The position numbers and the translations under genes are program-made. DNA of 52,649 nt from Ophiothrix spiculata (lineage: Eukaryota > Echinodermata > Ophiuroidea > Amphilepidida > Ophiotrichidae): the NCBI GenBank assembly GCA_000969725.1, contig JXSR01S072124.1. One strand, written 5' to 3'. The notes under the pieces were generated by a model that had not been told where the DNA came from, made no database searches, and saw nothing but the letters and a program-made list of their open reading frames with translations. Each line of letters starts with the position of its first letter. The first letter of the stretch is position 1. Below, piece after piece: positions 22,200-33,403 of this stretch.

Positions 22200-22835
22200 T
22201 ATACCCTACTTTGTTTGTCTGAATAATGTATAAATTTTGATCAATATTGTCACTCGATACATTACTTTCAATAAAAAGTTTAATTCAGATGAAAAATATT
22301 TTATTTTTATTTTATTTTATTTTTTTATATTTTTATTATTTTTTTCAATATTTTGTTTCATATTTTGCCTTTAGATTTGCCGATGCCTTGTCCTAGTTGC
22401 AAAATACAGGGAACTAGAGAATAAAAGATATGATTTATTGTTTTGACTGTCATCTATCGTCCCATAATGAATTATTTTGAGTAATGGGCGCCCCCACAGT
22501 GGGTGTCCATTACGGTGTTCGTGATTTCAAATGCGCCGCGGCTCGACTGCACTGTTATGTATATTGTCTCATAATGGACAGCAAAACTTCCTTATAACTT
22601 ATTAGGTAGTAGAATTGAACTCAGTGACTAAGAATATTGATAATTATCTTGTTTAAAGCAGTACTATAAAAAGTATAAGATTTTTATCAAGTAGCATTTA
22701 TTGCAGAGGTAGAGTGATCTCTTTTAATAGAAATTCCATATGCAAGATTGTTGCATTGTGACATGATAGTGAACAAATATTAAGGAGTTGTAAAATCAAA
22801 TTATCAAAATAATCTTGTCTTCTTTATATTTGCAG
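22200..22835. other. Non-coding stretch upstream of the C2 exon
   Basis: It contains a T-rich run of TTTTA words (about 22298-22350) and a short GC-rich patch near 22487-22550 with a small hairpin around CCATTAC. The last part (22810-22835) is a pyrimidine-rich tract ending TTTGCAG, the acceptor of the exon that follows. Confidence 0.5.
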
Positions 22836-23061
22836 GAACAAGTGACCCTTATGTGAAGTTCAAAGTCTCCGGAAAACAAGTGTATAAAAGTCGGACAATT
22901 TACAAGAACCTCAACCCCAAATGGGATGAGAGGATCACATTGTGTGTGGAAGATGTTGGGAAGCCATTGGAAATATTTGTCATGGATTATGACAGAGGAC
23001 CCAAGTCAGATGATAGCATGGGGGCAGCGCAAATCAATCTCATGAGCTTAGAACCAAACAT
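22836..23061 (+). CDS. Mctp: C2-domain exon of an MCTP-like protein (exon a)
   Basis: A 226-base internal exon between acceptor TTTGCAG and donor GTAAGT. It starts inside a codon (GA after a G from the previous exon) and ends with two bases of a codon. The product begins GTSDPYVKF, a calcium-binding loop of C2 domains, followed by KNLNPKWDE and then FVMDYDRGPKSDDSMG, which has the Asp residues of the third loop. This order and wording fit the first C2 domain of MCTP proteins, which sit in the ER membrane and act at synapses in animals. The first part of the domain must lie in an upstream exon that I could not find. There is no start codon here. Other C2 proteins such as ferlins or synaptotagmins fit less well. 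Confidence 0.85.
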
Positions 23062-24316
23062 GTAAGTCAATTCAAAATTAATCTTGCAAGGATAAGACAA
23101 TAATAACTGCGCACCATTTTTTTTTGAAGTCATTATGTGAATTCTGAGGAAATTGTTTTTAACCGAGGTATTTTCTGAGGTAGCGCAGCTCCTGAAGAAA
23201 AATACCGAGGTCCAAAACAATCACTGATAAATTCACACAATGACTGAAAAATAGATGCTGTTATTTTCGTCATTAATGACCGCTCTTTCAGCATTTCTAA
23301 TTCCTTTTATGTATAATTTCATGAAGAAATACTTTATTAAACTTATTTCTTACTTAAAGGTCTACTTATCCCTATAAGAGAATTTCGAGCAGTCCAGGCA
23401 TGACGATCATCGCGTAATATGATATGTGTGTGTGGGGTGCATACGCACGATTAAGAAGTCATTGTTACCTGATAATGACCGCGCAGTTGTTTGCGTAAAA
23501 GTAGAAATAATCTTATTAGATTGGATCGCACTATTACTCAGGTTATTACTTGTGAATTGTAAGGAAGGAAAGGATGAAACCAAGAATATGTTAAATTTTC
23601 TTTTAGAAAACATCCTTGATCTGTTTGGGATGCATTTGACATGTAAGCCCAGCAAAAGATATCAGTAATTGCTCAGGATCATTTAAGCTGGAGAAAGATT
23701 GTAGTTGCCTGTTCTGCAGAAAACGGATGATAAAGATGGTGATGATTTTATTCGCCCTGGAACCCTGGCCTGGAACTGTATTAATGAAACATGAAATGAT
23801 TATTAATGCAGTCCCAGAACTGAACATAAAAAAATGAGACTCTTTAAATATTTGTTAACATCAAAGACTCATTTGTATCTAATAAGAAGCATCATTCAGC
23901 CTCAGTAGACTGCTTTCACTGTTTATTGTCATTGATTTTGTTTTACCTCATGTGTTTCTATCTTGATGTATAAGCGCAATAAAAATATTGTCTTATAAAG
24001 AGGTCCCAAAAGTTTTGAGAAAAGTATTGAGACTCTGTAGAGAGAAGGCTATAAATTTACAACCAACATCATCTACTTATTCATTTGTGACTGTCCCTCA
24101 CAAAAAGATTGTAAAGTCAACCACTAGACAAATGTTTTACTTTTTTTAATTCATAAAGAAAGTTATACACCAATGAACATCACTCAAGTAATCATAGATT
24201 TTGTGCAAAAAATCGAAAGTAGTAATAACAAGATCCTTGTTGATAGCTAGTGATTGCAAATAAGATTTGTCAAACCAAATTCTAATAACTTTTTTACTTT
24301 TGATGCTGAATTGCAG
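23062..24316 (+). other. Mctp: Intron of the MCTP-like gene
   Basis: A 1255-base intron, GTAAGT at its 5' end and TTGCAG at its 3' end. It joins an exon ending with two bases of a codon to one supplying the third base, so phase is kept. Apart from the foldback at 23099-23268 I see nothing in it. ORFs here are chance. Confidence 0.8.
23099..23268. mobile_element. Foldback element inside the MCTP-like intron
   Basis: Left arm words GAAGTCATTATGTGAATT and CCGAGGTATTTT face AAAATACCGAGG and AATTCACACAATGACT on the right. CAATAATAACTG near 23099 and GCTGTTATTTT near 23257 extend the pairing. Neither target duplication nor coding capacity is seen. Confidence 0.6.
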
Positions 24317-24431
24317 TCTTTGTGAAAGGAGGATAGCATTGATGGAGGAAGGATGCAGTGAATATCTAGGTTATCTTATCATAGGATTTACCATCGTACC
24401 CAGGAAGGAAGAAGAACGAGAACAAGTCTCG
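24317..24431 (+). CDS. Mctp: C2-domain C-terminal exon of an MCTP-like protein (exon b)
   Basis: A 115-base exon between acceptor TTGCAG and donor GTAAGT, ending at a codon boundary. It completes the split codon of exon a and reads on through ALMEEG, then EYLGYLIIGFTIVP, the last beta strand of the C2 fold, and the charged KEEEREQ linker. MCTP proteins have the same pattern after their first C2 domain. The next exon should start in frame with the linker to the second C2 domain. None is recognisable in the 28 kb downstream. Confidence 0.8.
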
Positions 24432-24819
24432 GTAAGTAGTAAACACAATTTGCTAATATAGTAGATTTGTTTGATGATGTTGACTGATATAAGGTTATAA
24501 GAGTAGCTTTATTGGGCTACAGTTCTTTCTTGCTTTGTTGAATTTTAAGAAAAGAAAGTTGTAATTTTCTTTTCTAGGGCTTTTATAGCTGGCTTTGTTA
24601 ATTTCTCCAAGTTGTAAGTCAGTCTAAAACAGATTTTAACCCGTTTACATTGGCCAAAAGTTGTAATCGATTTATTAAGTGGAAGTTTTGAAAGTGACTT
24701 CAGTCAGCATGTGTTAACATAGCTCTACAATCGGGTTCGCCTGTGTGGTTTACTGACAAGAGAGCCACGTAGTGGCTGGCGACAGCTCGGCTGTCAGTGG
24801 CTTTATAGATCAGTGTTCT
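24432..24819. other. Start of intron after exon b
   Basis: Nothing beyond a donor site at its left end. GACAGCTCGGCTGTC near 24781-24795 is a small palindrome. Confidence 0.4.
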
Positions 24820-26467
24820 ATGTAGAGTCAGTGGATTTATAAAGTTCAATGGCATGCTCAGGGGGTGGCTTTGGGTGCTGAAGCCCCCCATCAAGATTGT
24901 AAGAATCATTTAAAATCAGTCTGTTTTTAATGATTTTACCACTCAGCCCCCCTCAAAATCGGCAAATCCCCTTTAGCCCCCAGCAAGGAAAAATCCTGGA
25001 CACGACAGTGAAGTTGGTGAACTAACTAAATAGGCTAGGGTTGCACGTGTGACTAGTGTTTACACTGAAAACTGAATTTGACATAATTTGATATCAACAA
25101 ATGAATAATGATAAATACATAATGAAGTTGAATTAATGCGGATGAGGCCTGATAGTAAATGACCTACAAGTTGGTGTAGTGATAGTCAGCAGCCAAATAG
25201 ACCATGGGTCACTATTTTAAAAGAAGAAGTCGAATTCAGTTTCCCAAGTAGGAAAGTCCAATTGAATTGACCGATTTGACTTCATTTCAAAATTAAGTTG
25301 GTATTTAGCGCTTTGTATCCTTCTGGTTAAAAGGCGCTTTACAAATGCCAGTGTATGTATGTAAAAGAAACTTATGATTTTGAATTTTATGAAGTGGACT
25401 TTATGCAAGTTGTTACCTGTATACATTGACAACTAGACTGAAATCATGATTGAATAAGTTCTTCAGGATCGGTAGATAAAATGTTCAATAAGTTAATTGA
25501 TCTGATCCAAGTAAAGTAAAGGTTTACTTACTGCAAACATTTTGATGGAAACGTTAATCTTTCTCAATGCTAGATATTGGTAACCACTGATGTTGCTTTT
25601 TGTATAGCTTGTAGTGTTGCCAGCTGATTTTGGTGGTTTCTATAAACTCATCAAAATGTGTGAAAACTGATACTGTCCCCCATCTTCATTCATCTAGCGT
25701 TGAGAAAGATGGTAGTCTCCATCGAAACATTTGAAAATCAATTATGACTTTTTGAAGTCAACTCAGAAATATTGTAATTGGGCTAGTCATCCTCTTTTTT
25801 TTACCTAGGTTTTGCATTTCTCAAATCACTATTGAAATAGTGATGTTATGCTGTTTAAACCTGTTGACTTCAAGAGAAACATATATCTAAAGCGGTGGTC
25901 ACAACCCGTCGTACGTGTTGTCTGCGTGCAAAAACGTAGGAAAATCGTGCAAAACGTACGTTGTCGGAACCGACTCGGAACCGCTTTTGGAGCACGCAGA
26001 CACAACGTAGTATTTTTATTCCATGAGGAACTTTCCCTGCGTTCTTGCTACGTTTTTTCACACGTACGATGGACGCACGTGCATCGTACGAACATCGTAC
26101 ATGCAAAGCACGTGCAACGTACGAATTTCCTGAGTCTGATATTTTTTTCAGCAGTCACGTCTTCTACCGATGACGCACGATGCACGTGCGTGCTCCGCAC
26201 GTTGAACGTACGTGCTCCGTTCCTACTCTGTCATTGACTAGTTCAACAGTTCATTGAGCACCAAGAACTTACGTTCACCGTACCAAGCCAGCACGTGCTC
26301 GGTACCTACAACGTGCGCTTTTACCACCGTTTTCACACTGATTTGTGCAGGATATAAACAGTTGTCAAAATTGTATCTCCAAAATGCAAACGATTTGAGC
26401 AAAGATGAATCAGCTGTAGCTGTAGCTCCAAACATGGCTATAATAAACTTAGAGGCCTCAACATAGC

Positions 26468-27091
26468 TAACTTAGAGGCTTCAGAGAAACAACCGATAGA
26501 TGAGATAGTCGAAGAGGATAGGAGCAGCGAAACAGATGGTGATGGGTCGGATCACGAGGAGAAGGAGATAGGTTCATAAGCAATGATAAGGAAAAGGCAT
26601 TACAAGATAAAATCAACTGCTTGCCAAAAAAACATAAAAAGAAAGGAGCTGAGTTCTTCTCTGTCAACTCGGTGTTCTACTATAAAATTAGTCCAGGTTA
26701 CCAAAAGCAACTGTCTCAACTTGCTCTAGATCCATGCACGAAGCCATCATCGCCTGCGATTACGTCACTATTGTCTCTCCCTCTCTCCATAAAATATATA
26801 ATTATTAACGATTAACATAGGAAGATCATGACTTTTTTTATAACTGTGAATATTTTATTTTAAGTCCGATTTTCAATCAAACACAATTTAAATGAAGCAT
26901 TTCTTATACTATATAATTATAAATTATTAGGCTTTTGGTAATTCGAGGAGTCTCTCTGAGCAGGAGCTCAGCGAAGAGGTTTGGATCGATTCGGATGTAT
27001 CCGACGAAGTCATCCTTGCAATCTATCTCTTGGTACAACGTTATACAGCTCTAACTGCCTCCTTCTCTCAAACCATGGACAAGCCATAGAG
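26468..27091 (+). pseudogene. Decayed coding relics inside the 2.33-kb transposon
   Basis: One + strand frame (26468-26578) gives an acidic stretch with EEDRSSETDGDG, ending in a stop. Another (about 26945-27088) reads LSEQELSEEVWIDSD and onward to a stop. Their composition looks like remains of a transposon accessory protein, but neither holds a motif I can name. Stops and frame changes lie between them. They may equally be captured host sequence or chance. Confidence 0.25.
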
Positions 27092-27312
27092 GGGGGAGGG
27101 GGGGAACCCAACAATATCATCATCAGCGTACCTGTTGCCTCTCCCTCCCCAGTATCAAATCATTTAACTGTTTAAACCAAAGACTTAAACCTATGGAGGC
27201 TTGTTGAAATGACAAAACGTGTTGAATTTAAAACCACGTCTAATAGATTAAAACACAAGTCTCTCTTGTGCTTATTAATTGCTTTCTAAGTCTTTTGACG
27301 ATTTATTTTTAA

Positions 27313-27718
27313 CCCTCATCTAACCAAACCTTTTTTGTATCAAGTCTAACCAAGGGAGTTGGGGTGGGGGGTGTTGGAGGGTGGTGTTGCAACCCCCCTA
27401 AATATTTAATCTTTTAAATAACTAAATGTGCTCGATTTTTTAGCAAAAGAAGAAGGAAAATGTTAATTCTAACATGCCCTGCAAGTTTCAGCATCATAGC
27501 ATGCATATGTTTTTCAAAATTGTGACTTAAAATTTTCTGGTATTTTCCCCCCTACACCCCAACTTTGACGGTCTACCCTATAACTCCACCTTAGATGGTA
27601 CACCCCCCCCCTAAGTTTGTCATTAAAATGACCGCAAAGGATGTAAAAGAGATTCCCAAATGCCCACTTGCTTTTGCGGGGGTTGTAAACACCCTCCCCC
27701 CCCCTGGTTAGACGAGGA
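27313..27718. mobile_element. Nested TTAA MITE (piggyBac-like ends)
   Basis: A 406-bp insertion inside the 2.33-kb element, flanked by TTAA (27309-27312 and 27719-27722). The left end CCCTCATCTAACC pairs with the right end GGTTAGACGAGGA. Starting with CCCT after TTAA fits piggyBac. The interior has unusual runs of C and G (27340-27400, 27545-27610, 27690-27705). Confidence 0.8.
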
Positions 27719-28368
27719 TTAATCTTATTATTTATTTTTTAATAGTACAGGAATTATATGAAAAAAGTCTTTTTGACATACTTATTTTAAATCCTATTTA
27801 AACAAGTCCATGAAACTTACAAGTCTCAGGATTTTAGTGAGAATGCCACATCGTGCCTATGTTTTCAACATTCAAGGGAATTGCACGCACGTTGTACGTG
27901 CGTGTAAGTAAGTACATCGTACGTGTAAGTACGGTCTCCGTACGATCACATGGCAATCGTAGGGAATTCGTATGTTGCACGCACGTTGTAAGTACCGACA
28001 ACGTGCGCCACGTACGATGCACGCATTGACCCCAGTCAAGTGTGGCTTGCAGAAAACGCACGTATAACGTGCGCAAATCGTACGAACGACATGCGTGACG
28101 TACGACCTCCCTACGTTTGCTACGCCCTCTTTGCGTTCTTTGAAAAAACGTAGAGAACTTGGCCTCTTGAAAAAACGTACGAACAAAAAAACGCACGACG
28201 GGTTGTGACCAGCGCTTTAGGGATTACGTGCCTACTTCAACAAACACAATGGTGTAGTATATAGGATGTGGGTGTTATGTGCAATGTAAATCAGGTTGAA
28301 TACATGTATAATAGACTAGTGTTGACTTTTAAATTTACCTGGATTTGTAATCAGTTTCTTACTTACTA

Positions 28369-28532
28369 CAGTGGAACCTCGTTAATACAAGATTTTTGGG
28401 ACCGTATAATTTAGCTTGTATTATCAGGAGCTTGTATTGTCCAACTCATTTAATATATGAATGTGATTCAAAAACACCTCGTATTTTCAGCGTTTTTGTA
28501 TTGTCAGAGCTCTTATTAACAAGGTACCACTG
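28369..28532. mobile_element. Pogo/Tigger-like MITE, copy in duplication 1
   Basis: A 164-bp element with TA on both sides (28367-28368 and 28533-28534). The left end CAGTGGAACCTCGTTAATAC pairs with the right end TTATTAACAAGGTACCACTG. CAGTGGAACCTCGTTA ends with TA target sites are common in pogo-type MITEs. It was present before the tandem duplication, since the partner copy has it too. Confidence 0.8.
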
Positions 28533-28647
28533 TATCAGCATCTTAATAAAGGTTCATTACAATTTACATGTAGAGCTTATTACTTAGCAAGAGGTATTTG
28601 AAGTCAAAGGTGTTATCATTCTAAATATGGTGAAAGTGTACATTTAA

Positions 28648-30139
28648 TGTAGAGTCAGTGGATTTATAAAGTTCAATGGCATGCTCAGGGGGTGGCTTTG
28701 GGTGCTGAAGCCCCCCATCAAGATTGTAAGAATCATTTAAAATCAGTCTGTTTTTAATGATTTTACCACTCGGCCCCCTTCAAAATCGGCAAATCCCCTT
28801 TAGCCCCCAGCAAGGAAAAATCCTGGACACGACAGTGAAGTTGGTGAACTAACTAAATAGGTTAGGGTTGCACGTGTGACTAGTGTTTACACTGAAAACT
28901 GAATTTGACATAATTTGATATCAACAAATGAATAATGATAAATACATAATGAAGTTGAATTAATGCCGATGAGGCTTGATAGTAAATGACCTACAAGTTG
29001 GTGTAGTGATAGTCAGCAGCCAAATAGACCATGGGTCACTCTTTTAAAAGAAGAAGTCAAATTCAGTTTCCCAAGTGTTTACATTGTAGAAGACTCCAAT
29101 TGAATTTGACTGATTTGACTTGAGTTGGTAAAAAGTGACTTATGAATTTGACTTCATGCAAGTCCTTATAAACCTGTATACATTGGCAACTAGACTTAAA
29201 TTTTGATTGAATAAGTTCATCAGGATCGGTAGATAAAATGTTCTATAAAATCATCGATTTGATCCAAGTAAAGTTAAGGTTTACTTGCTGCTAACATTTC
29301 AATGGAGAGTATCATCTTTCTCAATGCTAGATGAGAGACTGGATTTGGTAACCACTGGCGCTTCTTCTCTTAGAGCTTGCAGTGTTGCTAGGAGATTTTT
29401 TGTTGGTTTCTAGAAACCCATCAAAAATGTGTGAAAACTGATACTGTCCCTCATCTCTATTAATCTAGCATTGAGAAAGATGGTAGTCTCCATTGAAACG
29501 TTCGCAGTAAGTAAACCTTAACTTAGATCAGTTAACTTATTGAACATAGATAGATGACAACATTTTGAAGTCAAAGTCAAACGTATTGTAAGTGGGCTAG
29601 TCATCCTCTTGTTTACCTAGATTTTGCATGTGGCAAATCACTATTGAAATACCAATATTATGCTGTTTAAACCTGTTGACTTCAAGAGAAACATGTATCT
29701 TAGGGATTACGTTCCTGCTTCAACAAACACACAATGGTGTAGTATATAAGATGTGGGTGTAATGTGCAATGTAAATCAGGTTGAATACATGTATAATAGA
29801 CTAGTGTTGACTTTTATATTTGCCTGGATTTGTAGTCAGTTTCTTATTTACTACAGTGGAACCTTGTTATACAAGATTTTGGGGACCATAGAAGTTAGCT
29901 TGTTTTATCAGGAGCTGGTATTATCCATCTCATTTAACATGTGAATGTTTTTCTTAGGACTTCAAAAACACCTCATATTTTCAGGGTTTTTGTATTACCA
30001 GAGCTCTTATTAACAAGGTTCCACTGTATCAGCATCTTAATATAGGTTCATTACAATTTACATGTAGAGCTTATTACTTAGCAAGAGGTATTTTAAGTCA
30101 AATGTGCTATCATTCTAAATATGGTGAAAGTGTACATTT
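28648..30139. repeat. 1.49-kb tandem duplication, copy 2 (empty site)
   Basis: Partner of 24820-28647 with no 2.33-kb insertion. The undisturbed target reads ATGTATCTTAGGGATTACG near 29694-29712. Differences from copy 1 are scattered substitutions and small indels, for example extra bases in both halves. No coding content was found. Confidence 0.93.
29854..30026. mobile_element. Pogo/Tigger-like MITE, copy in duplication 2
   Basis: Paralogue of 28369-28532. TA on both sides, ends CAGTGGAACCTTGTTA and AACAAGGTTCCACTG. The right end here is closer to a perfect match than in copy 1. Confidence 0.8.
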
Positions 30140-31212
30140 TCTTGGTGGCATGCACTACACAGGCATGTTTAGGGTGCCAAAAATAGCTAAATTTTAAAAA
30201 GGTATACATGCTTTCACCAATTATTGTACACTTTACAGGCACATGTCAAACTTCAAGGTTAAATTGACGTAGAGGATTCAACTCAACCATTTGTCAATGT
30301 TTAAGTCAATTAACCATTTTTAATGTTAAATCAATGAGAGGCTTTACGTGCAACCCGTTTTCAGTGTTCAAATTCCAGCACACCATTTTTTAAAAATGTC
30401 TTTTTTGTAAATTTTTATGTGACCGTCCAGGTCAAACCAGCCGTAAAGTTGGCCCCTGGTAATTTTTTACTTTTTTACATATCTGCAAAGTCCAAAAGTT
30501 TAAAATGACACCTTGAAGAACTTTACCCGTTATCCACAAGTCAAATTTATGGTCCCTCAGTTTATCATTGAGTAAAAGATGACATTGAGATAAATTCATT
30601 CAAAAACCAGTAAGCTATATACTTTCTGTTGATGGTTCTTCAAAGATGTGGATTTTTTCATACTTAAGTTTGTTTTTTCGAATTTATAAAACTTTGCAGA
30701 TTATTGCATGAATATGCAAAAAAAAAAAAAATAATCCATAAATTTTACCAAATTATAACCTTGATAACCTTTATAACAAAATGAAGCTTGCTGACTTTAT
30801 GGCTGTTAGGGATGGAAAGACTCGCATAAAGTTAATTTGAGTGCTTATCTGAAACCATTTAATCATCTACACCTTTGCTACAGCAAAAATATGAACAAAA
30901 TTACATTCTGGTCATGTTTTCTATGCACGTTGAAATTTGGTCGTTGATTCAAATTCAACGTTGAAGCTTTTCCAGAAGTGCGGACATGATGATGATTTCA
31001 CTCATTTCGGCTTATCACTGTGTGATAAAGCTTTTATAAGATTGAGTTGTTTACAGGTATAGTGGCTATATGCAAATTGACTTTGCATGCATTTGAATTC
31101 TTTGTATCCAATTTGCAATTCAGTTGCAACATCAGGATAATTGTGTTTTACTTGAGTTATAATCAAACCCAAGTTGAGTCATTGAGTTATGTAGCTGTTA
31201 TTTTGTCATATT
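30140..31212. other. Non-coding stretch, nothing firm
   Basis: It holds the second occurrence of the TGTGACCGTCCA...AGCCGTAAA repeat end (30418-30446). A poly-A run lies at 30719-30731. No gene is supported. Confidence 0.4.
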
Positions 31213-32198
31213 GAGGGTTGAGAGCCACAAGGCCGTATTTGCAAAAAAATAAAAGAGCCACAAGGCTGTGCACTCCCGTTCAAAAGTATTTCTGTTTAAT
31301 TAAAAACGTTCCGAAACCTCATTTTTTTAAAATAATAAACGACCTAAAATCAAAGATTCATACCAGTACAGGTAACTTATCTATTCAATATGAACAAATC
31401 GATGTTTGTTTTAATATTTAAAGGTGCAATTCATGATTTTGATGTGGCCTCTTTTCTAGCTAAAAGAAAAGAAGAGTACAACATAAATATATACTGAAAA
31501 TTTCACGTGATTCTGACCCTTCGTTTCCAAGTTACAAGCTTTTCAGCATTTTGAAAATCCCCATAGACTTCTATGCTGTAATTACTGTCGGGGCCCCGAC
31601 AATAATTTGAAAATGAAACTTTTTCTCACTTTTCTCAAAAATGCAAGCATATATGAAAGAATGGTTTGGGGATCGTAACATATACCACTTGAGGATTATT
31701 TTAAGCTAAAAAACTCAAATTTGATAGAGGTGACCTTGAGGGTGAAAAGTGGATCATGAATTGCCCCTTTAATCTTCCATTACCATAGAAATGGCTGATT
31801 TCATGGGCCATATACAAATACACCACAAGTACAAATCTCATTAATATGTAACTTATCAATTTTTCATAAACTCATTATTACCTTGTAACCTGATAGAATA
31901 TTTTCAGGTTGTAAGTTTTAAAACAAATGTGCAGAAATGTATATAAACCAATTTTTTTATGTTCCGACGAAAGTAGTAATGTGCATTACACACCATAATT
32001 TTCAAATGCAATGAATGCAATTCCAAAATAGTCAGTTTGATAATTATACAATATAGACTCTGTCAAAAAATGATGAAAATCAGATAAACGCCTTTTGAGA
32101 TATGGCTTATTTTTTTTTTGTGCGGAAATACTTTCGAGCAGGATTGTATTTGCACTTTTGCAGTCCATGCAAATACGGTGTTGTGGCTCTCAACCCTC
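31213..32198. mobile_element. 986-bp TIR element carrying a nested family A MITE
   Basis: The ends GAGGGTTGAGAGCCACAA and TTGTGGCTCTCAACCCTC are an exact inverted pair. CCGTATTTGCA and TGCAAATACGG extend it. The interior holds the TTAA MITE 31422-31768. A fragment of the same element without the MITE is at about 45885-46190. The target duplication is unclear. No protein is encoded. Confidence 0.8.
31422..31768 (-). mobile_element. TTAA MITE, family A, copy 2 (inverted, nested)
   Basis: A 347-bp element flanked by TTAA (31418-31421 and 31769-31772), reversed relative to 4211-4533. It keeps the central palindrome GTCGGGGCCCCGAC (about 31588-31601) and the AGGTGCAATTCATGAT end. It lies inside the 986-bp element. 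Confidence 0.85.
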
Positions 32199-33181
32199 GA
32201 TTATGTCATCTTACTGAAGTGGTCAGACAAGAAAGTGATCATCTTCAAAGTCATTGAACTTTCCTTGTGTTTATTCTTAAGTTGAACAGATACTCTAGAG
32301 CTCTTATGGGCCCTTTCTAGAGAGTTGTTATGTATTTGTCTTGGATTGCTAAGCCTTGTGTTAACAAGTCTCTTGGTAATGAATGTTCAGAGGGAGTTTC
32401 ATAAGTGGCCAATGATCTTCTCTTCTGTTTGAAGCAGTACACTCTCAGAAAATGGGTTTACTTGTAATGCTAACCTATAGATACAGAACACTTATAATTT
32501 TTTTGATTGTTTATTCTTTGCACTAAGGGAGCAGTTGAGTCTAATGTGGCTACACTTCAATAGCAATTTCACATCTTTCCCCAGTGAATACCAACATACT
32601 TGTTTTTAGCCAATCGGAAGTGTTGCTTTGTTACCATAGCAACCAGAAAAAATAAAAAGTGATTTTCAAAACCAGGCATCAAGGGCTACAAATATAGTAC
32701 ACAAAATATGCTAGCATACATTTGAAAAAGTTGTGAAATTGGCTATAGACTAAACCCCTTGCTTAAACATAATTCATTTAATAGAAATTATGCTTACGGA
32801 ACAAATTGTGGTATTAAAGGCTGATTTTTTTATTTCAAAACGATGAATCTTTTGTACTTTGCAGGGTACAAATTCAATCTTTAGTTATAGTTTGAAAATT
32901 TTACAGGTATGGAGGGGAAATTCAATCTTTAAAAATAAGATTTGATATTTTAATCTACGAAGATAGATTTGATATTTCAATCTGCCAAGACTGATTTTCA
33001 CTCATGTTAGATTGAAATCACAATCTTTTTGATTGATCTGAAGAGTCTTATGATGAATTTAGAGCGTAGCATGGCAGCAGAGTGTCAGACTGAGGAGGGA
33101 AACCATTTATATAATATCTGGCTGTTTGGCAACTTAACACTCATTTGTGATAACAGCTTACATATTTAAGCCAAAAAATAA
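32199..33181. other. Non-coding stretch, nothing firm
   Basis: AT-rich with loose repetition of AGATTTGATATTT and TCAATCT words near 32930-33020. No gene or element boundary is seen. Confidence 0.4.
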
Positions 33182-33359
33182 TTGTTGTGTTGCCCTCAAG
33201 TGAGATTTCTGACAAATTTGTTTGGTTGGTCGCAAAATATTTTCACACTTTTTCCAAATTTAGGTGCATTTTCCCAATATTTTTCAAAAATGTTCTAAAA
33301 AAAACCCCCAATTTTTATTTTGGTGCTGACCCTAATATTTTTTGAGGGCAACACAACAA
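33182..33359. mobile_element. Short TIR element (TTGTTGTGTTGCCCTCAA ends)
   Basis: Perfect 18-base inverted repeats at 33182-33199 and 33342-33359 around a 142-base centre. A diverged stretch with ACCCTAAATATTTTTTTTGAG near 45018-45040 may be a relic of the same family. The target duplication is not clear. Confidence 0.7.
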
Positions 33360-33403
33360 CATTTCTTTGGCCTTATGTCAAAAATTACATGTAATTTAAG
33401 GTA

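Larger units (their letters stand above)
25891..28216. mobile_element. 2.33-kb TIR transposon with ACGTACG-rich ends
   Basis: The ends AGCGGTGGTCACAACCCGTC and GACGGGTTGTGACCAGCGCT form inverted repeats. For about 350 bases inward at each end the DNA is packed with ACGTACG, ACGTGCG and CGTACGA words. The left flank is TAA and the right flank is TTA; the empty paralogue at 29698-29702 reads CTTAG, so a TTA duplication with one later change fits best. PIF/Harbinger elements use TTA/TAA targets. The middle holds only broken frames: an acidic stretch near 26468-26578 and another short frame near 26945-27088. I recognise no intact transposase. Confidence 0.85.
24820..28647. repeat. 1.49-kb tandem duplication, copy 1 (occupied)
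   Basis: Left part 24820-25890 plus right part 28217-28647 matches 28648-30139 almost base for base, starting at ATGTAGAGTCAGTGGATTTA and ending near GGTGAAAGTGTACATTT. The 2326-bp element 25891-28216 lies between the two parts and is absent from copy 2. The copies abut directly, so this is a tandem duplication older than the insertion. Confidence 0.93.

Noticed and set aside
25848..28196. Arg-, Cys- and His-rich frames of up to 129 residues on both strands
   Set aside because: They are readings of the ACGTACG word arrays at the ends of the 2.33-kb transposon. Both strands are open for the same reason.
25891..28216. CpG island promoter
   Set aside because: The CpG content comes from transposon end arrays, and the insertion is absent from the duplicate copy.
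24820..30139. LTR retrotransposon with the 1.49-kb copies as LTRs
   Set aside because: The copies abut directly and the only intervening DNA is a separate transposon inside copy 1. No gag or pol, primer-binding site or polypurine tract is present.
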